The notes below the pieces were generated by a model. The model made no database searches and was not told where the DNA came from. It saw only the letters and a list, made by a program, of their open reading frames with translations. Shown one piece after another: positions 1 through 7,029 of a DNA stretch of 64,000 nt (positions are counted from its first letter, which is position 1; every line of letters starts with the position of its first letter). The DNA comes from LMUY01 sp964244655. GTDB lineage: Bacteria; Pseudomonadota; Alphaproteobacteria; Acetobacterales; Acetobacteraceae. The position numbers were made by a program, and so were the translations under genes. The stretch covers positions 1-64,000 of the forward strand of contig CAXTJU010000007.1 in NCBI GenBank assembly GCA_964244655.1, in the 5' to 3' direction.

Positions 1-243
1 GCCACCACGGCGGTCGAGCTGGCGGCCCCCGGGGACGGCATGCTGCGCACCCTGTTCGCCAGCCTGCTCGCCGCCCGCCAGCTTGCCGTGCCGAGGCCGT
101 TGCAGGACTGGCTGCTGCTGCGGCTGCCGCGCGAGCCGGCGGCGCTGCGGCGGGCGGCGGCCCGGCTGGACCGCGCGGCGCTGGCGGCCGGCGGCCGGGT
201 GACGCAGGCTGTCGCTGCCAGCATCGTGATGGAGCCGGAATGA
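1..243 (+). CDS. hdaA: DnaA regulatory inactivator Hda-like protein, C-terminal part
   Basis: Only the last 80 residues are in the window; the frame is open to base 1. The segment (LFASLLAARQL, then DRAALAAGGRVT) has the helical pattern of the AAA+ lid of Hda/HdaA, and the protein ends right after it, without the DNA-binding domain IV of DnaA. Hda proteins act with the DNA-loaded sliding clamp to trigger ATP hydrolysis on DnaA and so limit re-initiation. The position directly before ppk matches the hda-ppk-ppx order seen in alphaproteobacteria. The assignment rests on this short tail plus gene order; the AAA+ core cannot be seen. Confidence 0.72.
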   Translation, partial: ATTAVELAAPGDGMLRTLFASLLAARQLAVPRPLQDWLLLRLPREPAALRRAAARLDRAALAAGGRVTQAVAASIVMEPE

Positions 244-287
244 GCAGCGTTCGACACCTCGGCCGCCCTTCGGGTAAGGAGCGGGCC

Positions 288-2492
288 ATGAACAAGATCA
301 GTCCTGTCGCGTCCGCGCCCGAGGCGGTGCTGTCGATGGCGCCGGACAGCCCGGACCGCTTCATCAACCGCGAGCTGTCCTGGCTCGACTTCAACCAGCG
401 CGTGGTGGAGGAGGCGCAGAACGCGCGCCACCCGCTGCTGGAGCGGCTGCGCTTCGTGTCGATCAGCGCCTCCAACCTGGACGAGTTCTACTCCGTGCGG
501 GTGGCGGGGCTGATCGGCCAGGCGAAGGCCGGCGTGGGCTCGCTGTCGGCGGACGGGCGCACCCCGGCGCAGCAGCTCGGCGAGATCCAGGTGCGCGCCG
601 CCGCCCTGATGGCGATGCAGCAGGCGGTGTGGCAGGAGCTGCGCGGCCAGTTGGCCGAGGCCGGCATCGTGGTGTGCGACCCGGCGGCGCTGCCGGAGGC
701 GGACCGGGCTTGGCTCGCCGCCTGGTTCATGGACCGCGTGTTCCCCGTGCTGACGCCGCTGGCGATCGACACGGCGCACCCGTTCCCGTTCATCCCGAAC
801 ATGGGCCTGGTGCTGGTGCTCAAGCTGCACCGCGACGAGGACAACACGACGATGAGCGGGCTGATCCCGCTGCCGGGCCAGGTGGAGCGGTTCATCCGGC
901 TGCCGGCCGGCGCGCCCGGGTCGCCGATCCGCTTCGTGCTGCTGGAGGATTTGGTGGCGCTGAACCTGCACGCGCTGTTCCCCGGCTTCGCCGTGGTGGG
1001 GCGCGGCATGTTCCGCCTGGTGCGGGACACCGGGGTCGAGTTCGAGGAGGAGGCGGAGGACCTGGTCCGCTCCTACGAGACCGCGCTCAAGCGCCGCCGC
1101 CGGGGGGTGGCGATCCACCTGACCGTGGACTCCGGCATGCCGGACGAGCTGCGGGACCTGGTGGTGGACGAGCTGGACGTGGACGAGGACGACATCCCCG
1201 GCGAGGAGGTGCAGGTGCAGGCGGGGCTGCTCGGCACGGTGGACCTGAAGCAGCTGATCGTGGACGACCGGCCGGACCTGCTGTTCCCGCCCTACACGCC
1301 GCGCTTCCCGGAGCGCATCCGGGACTTCGCCGGGGACTGCTTCGCCGCCATCCGCGCCAAGGACATCGTGGTGCACCACCCGTTCGAGAGCTTCGACGTG
1401 GTGGTGCAGTTCCTGCGCCAGGCGGCGGCCGACCCGAGCGTGGTGGCGGTGAAGCAGACGCTGTACCGCACCAGCCGGGACAGCCCGATCGTCAAGGCGC
1501 TGATCGAGGCGGCGGAGGCGGGCAAGTCCGTCACCGCCATGATCGAGCTGCGCGCCCGCTTCGACGAGGAGGCCAACATCCGCCTCGCCCGCTCCATGGA
1601 GGCGGCCGGCGTGCAGGTGGTGTACGGCTTCGTGGAGCTGAAGACCCACGCCAAGCTGAGCCTGGTGGTGCGGCGCGAGGGCGGGGGCATGCGCTCCTAT
1701 GCCCACTTCGGCACCGGCAACTACCACCCGATCACCGCGCGCATCTACACCGACCTCAGCTTCTTCACCTGCGACCCGGACCTGGTGCGGGACAGCGCGC
1801 GGCTGTTCAACTACATGACCGGCTATGCCCGGCCGGAGCGGATGGACAGCCTGGCGTTCAGCCCGCTCACCACCCGCACGCGGCTGATGCAGCTGATGGC
1901 GGCGGAGATCGCCCATGCCCAGGCCGGGCGGCCGGCGGCGATCTGGCTCAAGATGAACTCGCTGGTCGATGCGGCGCTGATCGACAAGCTGTACGACTGC
2001 TCGCGCGCCGGCGTGAAGGTCATGTGCGTCATCCGCGGCATCTGCTGCCTGCGCCCCGGGGTGCCGGGCTTGAGCGAGAACATCCGCGTCAAGTCGGTGG
2101 TGGGGCGCTTCCTGGAGCACAGCCGCATCTTCTGCTTCGGCAACGGCCACGCGCTGCCGTCCCGCCACGCGCTGGTGTTCATCAGCAGCGCCGACTGGAT
2201 GGCGCGCAACATGGAGTGGCGGGTGGAGAGCATGGTGCCGATCCACAACCCGACGGTGCACGCGCAGGTGCTGGACCAGATCATGGTGGTGAACCTGCGC
2301 GACACCCTGCAATCCTGGGAGCTGGACCGGGACGGCGCGTGGCGCCGCATCGCGCCGGGCAACAAGGCAGTGTCCGCGCACGACTACTTCATGACCAACC
2401 CCTCGCTGTCTGGCCGCGGCTCCGCCCTGCACGGCCACGCCGCCACCGTGGGCGCCGTGCATCGCCGGCCGGACCGGGTGACGCAGGACTGA
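288..2492 (+). CDS. ppk: Polyphosphate kinase 1
   Basis: A 734-residue PPK1 that makes long-chain polyphosphate from ATP reversibly at the inner membrane. An N-terminal RELSWLDFNQRV block is typical of the family. The phosphorylated histidine is H454 in LKTHAKLSLVV, followed by HFGTGNY, and a second conserved histidine is H611 in LEHSRIF. The ATG at 288 is preferred because AAGGAG lies 6-7 bases upstream; an in-frame ATG at 240 overlaps the hdaA stop but would add 16 residues unlike the family. The stop overlaps the ppx start by one base (TGATG), so synthesis and degradation of polyphosphate appear translationally coupled. Confidence 0.95.
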   Translation: MNKISPVASAPEAVLSMAPDSPDRFINRELSWLDFNQRVVEEAQNARHPLLERLRFVSISASNLDEFYSVRVAGLIGQAKAGVGSLSADGRTPAQQLGEIQVRAAALMAMQQAVWQELRGQLAEAGIVVCDPAALPEADRAWLAAWFMDRVFPVLTPLAIDTAHPFPFIPNMGLVLVLKLHRDEDNTTMSGLIPLPGQVERFIRLPAGAPGSPIRFVLLEDLVALNLHALFPGFAVVGRGMFRLVRDTGVEFEEEAEDLVRSYETALKRRRRGVAIHLTVDSGMPDELRDLVVDELDVDEDDIPGEEVQVQAGLLGTVDLKQLIVDDRPDLLFPPYTPRFPERIRDFAGDCFAAIRAKDIVVHHPFESFDVVVQFLRQAAADPSVVAVKQTLYRTSRDSPIVKALIEAAEAGKSVTAMIELRARFDEEANIRLARSMEAAGVQVVYGFVELKTHAKLSLVVRREGGGMRSYAHFGTGNYHPITARIYTDLSFFTCDPDLVRDSARLFNYMTGYARPERMDSLAFSPLTTRTRLMQLMAAEIAHAQAGRPAAIWLKMNSLVDAALIDKLYDCSRAGVKVMCVIRGICCLRPGVPGLSENIRVKSVVGRFLEHSRIFCFGNGHALPSRHALVFISSADWMARNMEWRVESMVPIHNPTVHAQVLDQIMVVNLRDTLQSWELDRDGAWRRIAPGNKAVSAHDYFMTNPSLSGRGSALHGHAATVGAVHRRPDRVTQD

Positions 2493-4006
2493 TGCCCCCG
2501 CACTGCCCCCCTCGCTGCGCGGTGGTGGACCTCGGCTCCAACTCCGTCCGCCTGGTGGTGTTCGAGGGGGTGGGGCGCAACCCGGCCGCGGTGTTCAACG
2601 AGCGGGCGGTGCTGCGCCTGGGCCGCGGGCTGGAGACGACGGGCCGGCTGAACGAGGCGGGCGTGGCCGCGGCGCTGACGGTGATGCAGCGCTACGCCGC
2701 CATCGCCCGCGCCATGGGCGCCGGGCCGCTGGAGGTGCTGGCGACCGCGGCGGTGCGGGACGCCAGCAACGGCGCCGCCTTCGTCGCCGACCTGCACGCG
2801 CGGCTGCCGGGCGCGTCGCTGCGCGTGCTGTCCGGCGAGGCGGAGGCGGCGCTGTCCGCCGCCGGGGTGCTGTGCGGCATCCCGCAGGCCGACGGCGTCC
2901 TGGCCGACATCGGCGGCGGCTCGCTGGAGGTGGTGCGGCTGTCCGGCGGGGCGGCGCACCAGGCGCAGACGCTGCCGCTCGGCGTGATCCGGCTGGCGGA
3001 CCGCGCGGCCGGCGACCTGGTCCGCGCCCGCGCGCTGGCGGAGGCGGATTTGCGCACCGCGCCCTGGCTGTCGCAGTGGCCGGGGCGGGATCTGTACCTC
3101 GTCGGCGGCGCGTGGCGGGCGCTGGCGCGCATCCACATGGTGCAGGCCAGCTACCCGCTCGCCATCGTGCACCACTACACCATCGGCAGGGACGAGGCGC
3201 GGGACCTGGCCGAGACCATCAGCGCCGCCCCGCGCCGGATGCTGGAGAAGCTGCCAGGGGCCCCCCGGCGGCGGCTGGACGACCTGCCGTACGCCGCCCT
3301 GGTGCTGCGCCGGGTGCTGCGGGCGACGGCGGCGCGCCGGGTGGTGTTCAGCGCCAACGGCATCCGCGAAGGCTGGTACATGCGCCGCCTGCCGCCGGAG
3401 ACCGCAGCGCAGGACCCGCTGCTCGCCGCCAGCCGCGAGCTGGGCCAGCGCGAGGGGCGGGACCCCGCCATGCCCGAGGCACTGCTGGCCTGGACCGCGC
3501 CGCTGTTCCCCGGCGAGACGGCCGATGCCGCGCGCCTGCGCCACGCCTCGTGCCTGCTGTCCGACTGCGGCAGCCACGACCACCCGGGATACCGCGCGGA
3601 GCAGGCGTTCCTGCGCATCCTGCACCAGCCCGGCGTGGCGCTGGACCATCACGGCCGCGCCTTCCTGGCCCTCGCCGCCGCGATCCGCTACGAGGCCGAC
3701 CCCGCTTCTGCCATGCTGCTGCCCGCCCGCCGCCTGCTGGACCCGGCGGCCGCCACGCGGGCCGAGGTGCTGGGCCACGCGCTGCGCCTGGCCTACACCG
3801 TGTCGGCTGGCGCCTGCGCCCTGCTGGCCGGGTCGGGCCTGGCGCAGCTGGAGGGCCGCCTGGTGCTGACCCTGCCGAGCGACGGCGGCTCGTTCCCGGG
3901 CGACGGCGTGCTGCGCCGGATGGAGCGGCTGGCCGGGGTGATGGGGCTCACGCCCGAGGTCAGGGGCAGCACGGCGTTCACGGAGGATGATCCGGAGCCG
4001 GGATAG
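2492..4006 (+). CDS. ppx: Exopolyphosphatase, Ppx/GppA family
   Basis: A 504-residue protein that removes terminal phosphates from polyphosphate, or hydrolyses pppGpp as GppA does. The N-terminal actin-like fold shows VVDLGSNSVRLVV (residues about 9-21) and the second nucleotide-binding block DIGGGSLEVV. The C-terminal half resembles the HD-like helical domain of long Ppx proteins. The ATG at 2492 shares its A with the TGA stop of ppk. The same frame is open far upstream inside ppk, but that is a GC-rich shadow and not a fusion. Sequence alone does not decide between the Ppx and GppA activities; the ppk partnership favours Ppx. Confidence 0.92.
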   Translation: MPPHCPPRCAVVDLGSNSVRLVVFEGVGRNPAAVFNERAVLRLGRGLETTGRLNEAGVAAALTVMQRYAAIARAMGAGPLEVLATAAVRDASNGAAFVADLHARLPGASLRVLSGEAEAALSAAGVLCGIPQADGVLADIGGGSLEVVRLSGGAAHQAQTLPLGVIRLADRAAGDLVRARALAEADLRTAPWLSQWPGRDLYLVGGAWRALARIHMVQASYPLAIVHHYTIGRDEARDLAETISAAPRRMLEKLPGAPRRRLDDLPYAALVLRRVLRATAARRVVFSANGIREGWYMRRLPPETAAQDPLLAASRELGQREGRDPAMPEALLAWTAPLFPGETADAARLRHASCLLSDCGSHDHPGYRAEQAFLRILHQPGVALDHHGRAFLALAAAIRYEADPASAMLLPARRLLDPAAATRAEVLGHALRLAYTVSAGACALLAGSGLAQLEGRLVLTLPSDGGSFPGDGVLRRMERLAGVMGLTPEVRGSTAFTEDDPEPG

Positions 4007-4017
4007 CCCGAGGGGTT

Positions 4018-4091
4018 TGGAGGTCCGGGCCGGAATCGAACCGGCATACGCGGATTTGCAGTCCGCTGCATCACCACTCTGCCACCGGACC
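4018..4091 (-). tRNA. tRNA-Cys (anticodon GCA), CCA encoded
   Basis: On the minus strand the 7-bp acceptor stem GGTCCGG/CCGGACC closes a full cloverleaf. The anticodon arm is GCGGA-CTGCAAA-TCCGC with GCA in the loop, and the T arm is GCCGG-TTCGATT-CCGGC. The discriminator base is T and the 3' CCA is encoded. The gene is convergent with ppx, whose stop lies 11 bases away. Confidence 0.96.
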
Positions 4092-4104
4092 GTGGGGGCA
4101 GTGG

Positions 4105-4133
4105 CTTGTCGCGCCGCGCCGCCGCCGGGTCAA
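4105..4133 (-). promoter_or_regulatory. Probable sigma-70 promoter of tRNA-Cys
   Basis: On the minus strand TTGACC (4133-4128) and GACAAG (4110-4105) are separated by 17 bases and end 13 bases before the mature tRNA 5' end. The -35 box is near consensus, the -10 weaker. Prediction by eye only. Confidence 0.45.
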
Positions 4134-4138
4134 GCCGG

Positions 4139-4168
4139 TTGCCGCCCCACGGCACGGCACCCTATAAG
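4139..4168 (+). promoter_or_regulatory. Possible promoter of the PCMT-like gene
   Basis: TTGCCG (4139-4144) and TATAAG (4163-4168) are separated by 18 bases and lie 24 bases before the ATG at 4193. It is back-to-back with the tRNA-Cys promoter. TATAAG stands out because AT-rich hexamers are rare here. Confidence 0.4.
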
Positions 4169-4192
4169 GCATCGACCCATCCCGGACCGCGC

Positions 4193-4870
4193 ATGCCACA
4201 GCCGACCGACTACACCGCCGCCCGCAACAACATGGTCGATAGCCAGATCCGCCCCAACCGGGTGACCGACCCGCGGGTGCTGGACGCCATGCGGACCTTG
4301 CCGCGCGAGCAGTTCGTGCCGCCCGCCCTGGCGCCGCTGGCGTACCTCGACGAGGACCTGCCGCTCGGCGGCGGGCGCGTGCTGATGGAGCCCATGGTGC
4401 TGGCCCGGCTGCTGCAGATGGCCCGCATCCGGCCCGGCGAGCGGGTGCTCGTCGTGGGCTCCGGCACCGGCTACGGCGCGGCGGTCGCGGCGGCGTGCGG
4501 CGGCCTGGTGGTGGCGCTGGAGGAGGACGAGGCGCTGACCGCCATCGCGCTGCGGGTGCTGCCGCGGGTGGCGCCGTCCGTGCGCCTGGTGGATGGCCGC
4601 CTCAGCGCCGGGTTGCCGTCCGAGGGGCCGTGGCACGTCATCATCGTGCAGGGCGCCGTCACCGCCATCCCGGACGGGTTCGCCGACCAGGTGGCGGCGG
4701 GCGGCCGGCTGGTCACGGTGGTGTCGGCCGTGGGCGGGGTGGGCGGCCGGATGATCCTGGCGGAGCCGGTGGCGGCGAAGGGCGGCACGCGGCTGCGCTC
4801 GCGCGACCTGTTCGACTGCAACACGCCGCTGCTGCCCGGATTGCGCCCGGCGCCTTCGTTCGTCTTCTAG
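4193..4870 (+). CDS. Protein-L-isoaspartate O-methyltransferase-like protein
   Basis: A 225-residue SAM-dependent methyltransferase of the PCMT fold. The SAM loop VVGSGTGYGAAVAAACGG is intact, and the N-terminus (NNMVDSQIRPNRVTDPRV) is the form found in alphaproteobacterial members next to tolC. In canonical PCMT the segment after the glycine turn reads like TISQP and carries an active-site Ser/Thr. Here it reads RVLMEP, so the residue is missing and true isoaspartate repair is doubtful. The ATG at 4193 is chosen because it follows the promoter-like boxes and gives the family N-terminus. It is followed at 92 bases by the TolC-family gene. Confidence 0.8.
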   Translation: MPQPTDYTAARNNMVDSQIRPNRVTDPRVLDAMRTLPREQFVPPALAPLAYLDEDLPLGGGRVLMEPMVLARLLQMARIRPGERVLVVGSGTGYGAAVAAACGGLVVALEEDEALTAIALRVLPRVAPSVRLVDGRLSAGLPSEGPWHVIIVQGAVTAIPDGFADQVAAGGRLVTVVSAVGGVGGRMILAEPVAAKGGTRLRSRDLFDCNTPLLPGLRPAPSFVF

Positions 4871-4962
4871 CCGGCATCTTCCAGCGGGCCGTCGCCGGCC
4901 AGGATGCTTGGCTGGCGCGATCCTGCTGTGGCACACTGGACCGAGAGAGGGAGACCCTGCTC

Positions 4963-6369
4963 ATGCAGACGCGGATCGCGACGGCGCTTGGCTTGGGAGC
5001 CGCCTGCTTCGCCACGGCGGCGGCGGCGCAGACGCAGCCGCACACGTTGCAGGAGGCGCTGGTCGCCGCCTACAGCTCCAACCCCACCCTGCTCGCCGCC
5101 CGCGCCGCCCTGCGCGCCGTGGACGAGGGCGTGCCGCAGGCGCTGGCGGGCTGGCGCCCGACCGTGTCGTTCACCGGGGAGTACGGCGGCCAGAACGCCG
5201 CCGTCAGCGGCAGCCAAACCGGGGCCACCAGCGGCAACGCCCCGTTCGTGACGGACACCAAGCCGCTGTACCAGGCGCAGGCGACGATCAACCAGCCGCT
5301 CTACCGCGGCGGACGCACCGAGGCGAACACCCATTCCGCCGAGAACCGGGTGCTGAGCCAGCGCGGGCGGCTGATCGCCACCGAGCAGCTCGTGTTCACC
5401 AACGTCATCACCGACTACGTCAACGTCATCCAGACGGCCCAGCTGCTCCAGCTCGACACCAACCAGGAGCAGGTGCTGACCCGGCAGCTGCAGGCCACCA
5501 ACGACCAGTTCCGCGTCGGCGAGATCACCCGGACGAGCGTGGCGCAGGCGGAGGCGGCGCTCGCGGGCGCGCGCTCCACCCGGCAAACCGCGGAGGGCAA
5601 CGTGCAGGTCGCCCGCGCGGCGTTCCAGCGCGACGTCGGCTTCCTGCCGGACAAGCTGGCCGTGCCGCAACCGCTGGCCGTGCCGGTCAAGACCTCCGCG
5701 GACGCGGCACGCATCGCGGGCGCCAACAACCCCACCTTGATCTACACCATGTTCGACGCCGCTGCCTCCAAGGACGCCGTGGACGTGGCCTACTCGACGC
5801 TGCTGCCGACGGTCAGCGCGATCGGCACGGCGTTCACGACGAACAACGTCACGGACCAATTCGGGACCAAGGGCGTCTCAGGCGTCATATCGGCGACGAT
5901 CCCGATCTACCAGGGCGGCGCGGAATACTCCGCCGTGCGCCAGGCCCGGCAGACCGAGCAGCAGGCGCGCAAGACGGTGGACGACACCCGCCGCCAGGTG
6001 ATCCAGGCCGCCATCTCGTCCTGGGAGCAGCTGGTGGCCGCCCGCTCCGCCATCGAGAGCACCCGCGCGGCGGTCCGCGCGAACGAGATCGCGCTGGAGG
6101 GCACGCAGCGCGAAGCCATCGTGGGCAGCCAGACCGTGCTCGACGTGCTGAACGCGGAGCAGACGCTGCTGCAATCCCGCTCCACCCTGGTCACCAACCT
6201 GGCCACCTTGGTCACGTCGTCCTACGGCGTCGCATCCGCCATCGGCCGGCTGACCGCGCGGGACCTGAACCTGAACGTGCCGATCTACAACGACACCGCC
6301 TACTACACCGCCGTGCACGACCGCTTGTTCGGCACCGGGGACTACGCCCTCAGCCAGCCGGGCCGCTGA
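4963..6369 (+). CDS. tolC: TolC-family outer-membrane efflux protein
   Basis: A 468-residue trimeric outer-membrane channel component for type I secretion or RND/MFP efflux. Residues 1-23 are a signal peptide ending AAAAQT. Two outer-membrane efflux repeats follow, starting LQEALVAAYSSNPTLLAAR and, later, ISATIPIYQGG, with long coiled-coil helices such as RQTEQQARKTVDDTRRQV. GAGAGGGAGA lies 8-17 bases before the ATG. No membrane-fusion or inner-membrane partner is nearby, so it probably serves several pumps encoded elsewhere. Order PCMT-tolC-popZ-valS is conserved in related Rhodospirillales. Confidence 0.93.
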   Translation: MQTRIATALGLGAACFATAAAAQTQPHTLQEALVAAYSSNPTLLAARAALRAVDEGVPQALAGWRPTVSFTGEYGGQNAAVSGSQTGATSGNAPFVTDTKPLYQAQATINQPLYRGGRTEANTHSAENRVLSQRGRLIATEQLVFTNVITDYVNVIQTAQLLQLDTNQEQVLTRQLQATNDQFRVGEITRTSVAQAEAALAGARSTRQTAEGNVQVARAAFQRDVGFLPDKLAVPQPLAVPVKTSADAARIAGANNPTLIYTMFDAAASKDAVDVAYSTLLPTVSAIGTAFTTNNVTDQFGTKGVSGVISATIPIYQGGAEYSAVRQARQTEQQARKTVDDTRRQVIQAAISSWEQLVAARSAIESTRAAVRANEIALEGTQREAIVGSQTVLDVLNAEQTLLQSRSTLVTNLATLVTSSYGVASAIGRLTARDLNLNVPIYNDTAYYTAVHDRLFGTGDYALSQPGR

Positions 6370-6370
6370 G

Positions 6371-6886
6371 ATGAGCGGCACCCCAGGGCCGGCCGGGCAT
6401 GGCTCCGAAGGGGCGGATGCGGGCGGGGCTGATCCGTCCATGGAGGATATCCTGGCTTCCATCCGACGCATCCTGAACGAGGACGAGCAGCCGGGCGCGG
6501 CGGCGGATGCCCCGGCGCCCGCCGCGGCCGCGGACCACGAGGGAGTGTTCATGCTCAACGAAGCCATGCTGGTTCCGCCGCCCGCCGAACCGGCCCCGCC
6601 GCCCCCGCCCGAGCCGCCGGCCAGGCCCGTGCCCCCAGCTGCGGCGACGGGCCTGCTGGACCCGGGCAGCGCCGCCGCCGCGAAGTCCGCCATGGGCACG
6701 CTGCTCCGCACCCTGTCCAGCGAACGGACCGCGCAGGTGAGCCGCAGCGGCGTCACGATCGAGGACCTGGTGCGCGAGGAGCTGCGGCCGCTGCTGAAAC
6801 TTTGGCTCGACCAGCACTTGCCGCCGCTGGTGGAGCGGGTGGTGCGCCAGGAGATCGAGCGGCTGACCGGGCCCATGGCGCCGTAA
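6371..6886 (+). CDS. popZ: PopZ-like polar organising protein (DUF2497)
   Basis: A 171-residue protein beginning one base after the tolC stop. It has the DUF2497/PopZ plan: a short N-terminal helix MEDILASIRRILNEDE (about 24-39), a proline/alanine-rich acidic linker with runs such as PPPAEPAPPPPPEPPAR, and a C-terminal helical block VREELRPLLKLWLDQHLP followed by VVRQEIERLTG that drives oligomerisation. In Caulobacter PopZ forms a polar matrix that anchors the chromosome origin through ParB and recruits cell-cycle kinases. CcrM, another part of alphaproteobacterial cell-cycle control, is encoded 6 kb away. Confidence 0.85.
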   Translation: MSGTPGPAGHGSEGADAGGADPSMEDILASIRRILNEDEQPGAAADAPAPAAAADHEGVFMLNEAMLVPPPAEPAPPPPPEPPARPVPPAAATGLLDPGSAAAAKSAMGTLLRTLSSERTAQVSRSGVTIEDLVREELRPLLKLWLDQHLPPLVERVVRQEIERLTGPMAP

Positions 6887-6893
6887 GGCAAGC

Positions 6894-7003
6894 TCGGGGC
6901 TCTGCCCCGAACCCCGCCAGAGGACGAGGTCCTCTGGACACCTGATTATAGTACCAGGGGTCAAGGAGACGTGTCCCCTTGCGGGTGCAGGGCGGAGCCC
7001 TGC
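6894..7003 (+). repeat. Multi-hairpin intergenic repeat, copy A
   Basis: Five hairpins in a row: H1 TCGGGGC/GCCCCGA (6894-6910); H2 CCAGAGGAC/GTCCTCTGG (6917-6937, loop GAG); H3 ACACCTG/CAGGGGT (6938-6961, one mismatch); H4 CAAGGAGAC/GTCCCCTTG (6962-6981, one mismatch); H5 GCAGGGC/GCCCTGC (6987-7003). It begins 8 bases after the popZ stop and ends 26 bases before the valS start, so it fills the valS leader. It belongs to the six-copy family described in the findings. Confidence 0.85.
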
Positions 7004-7029
7004 AAAGCAGTCGATTCAGAGCCGGAGCC

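Noticed and set aside
629..2491. An open frame leading into ppx that could suggest a long fusion protein
   Set aside because: The upstream part is an Arg/Pro/Ala-rich shadow of ppk; ppx has its own overlapping ATG at 2492.
4106..4192. An upstream in-frame start for the PCMT-like gene
   Set aside because: It would run through the promoter region and add residues unlike the family.
6894..7003. Hairpin repeats as ordinary intrinsic terminators
   Set aside because: No T runs follow any stem, several copies lie inside transcription units, and the five-hairpin order is kept regardless of orientation. Termination may still be a side effect.
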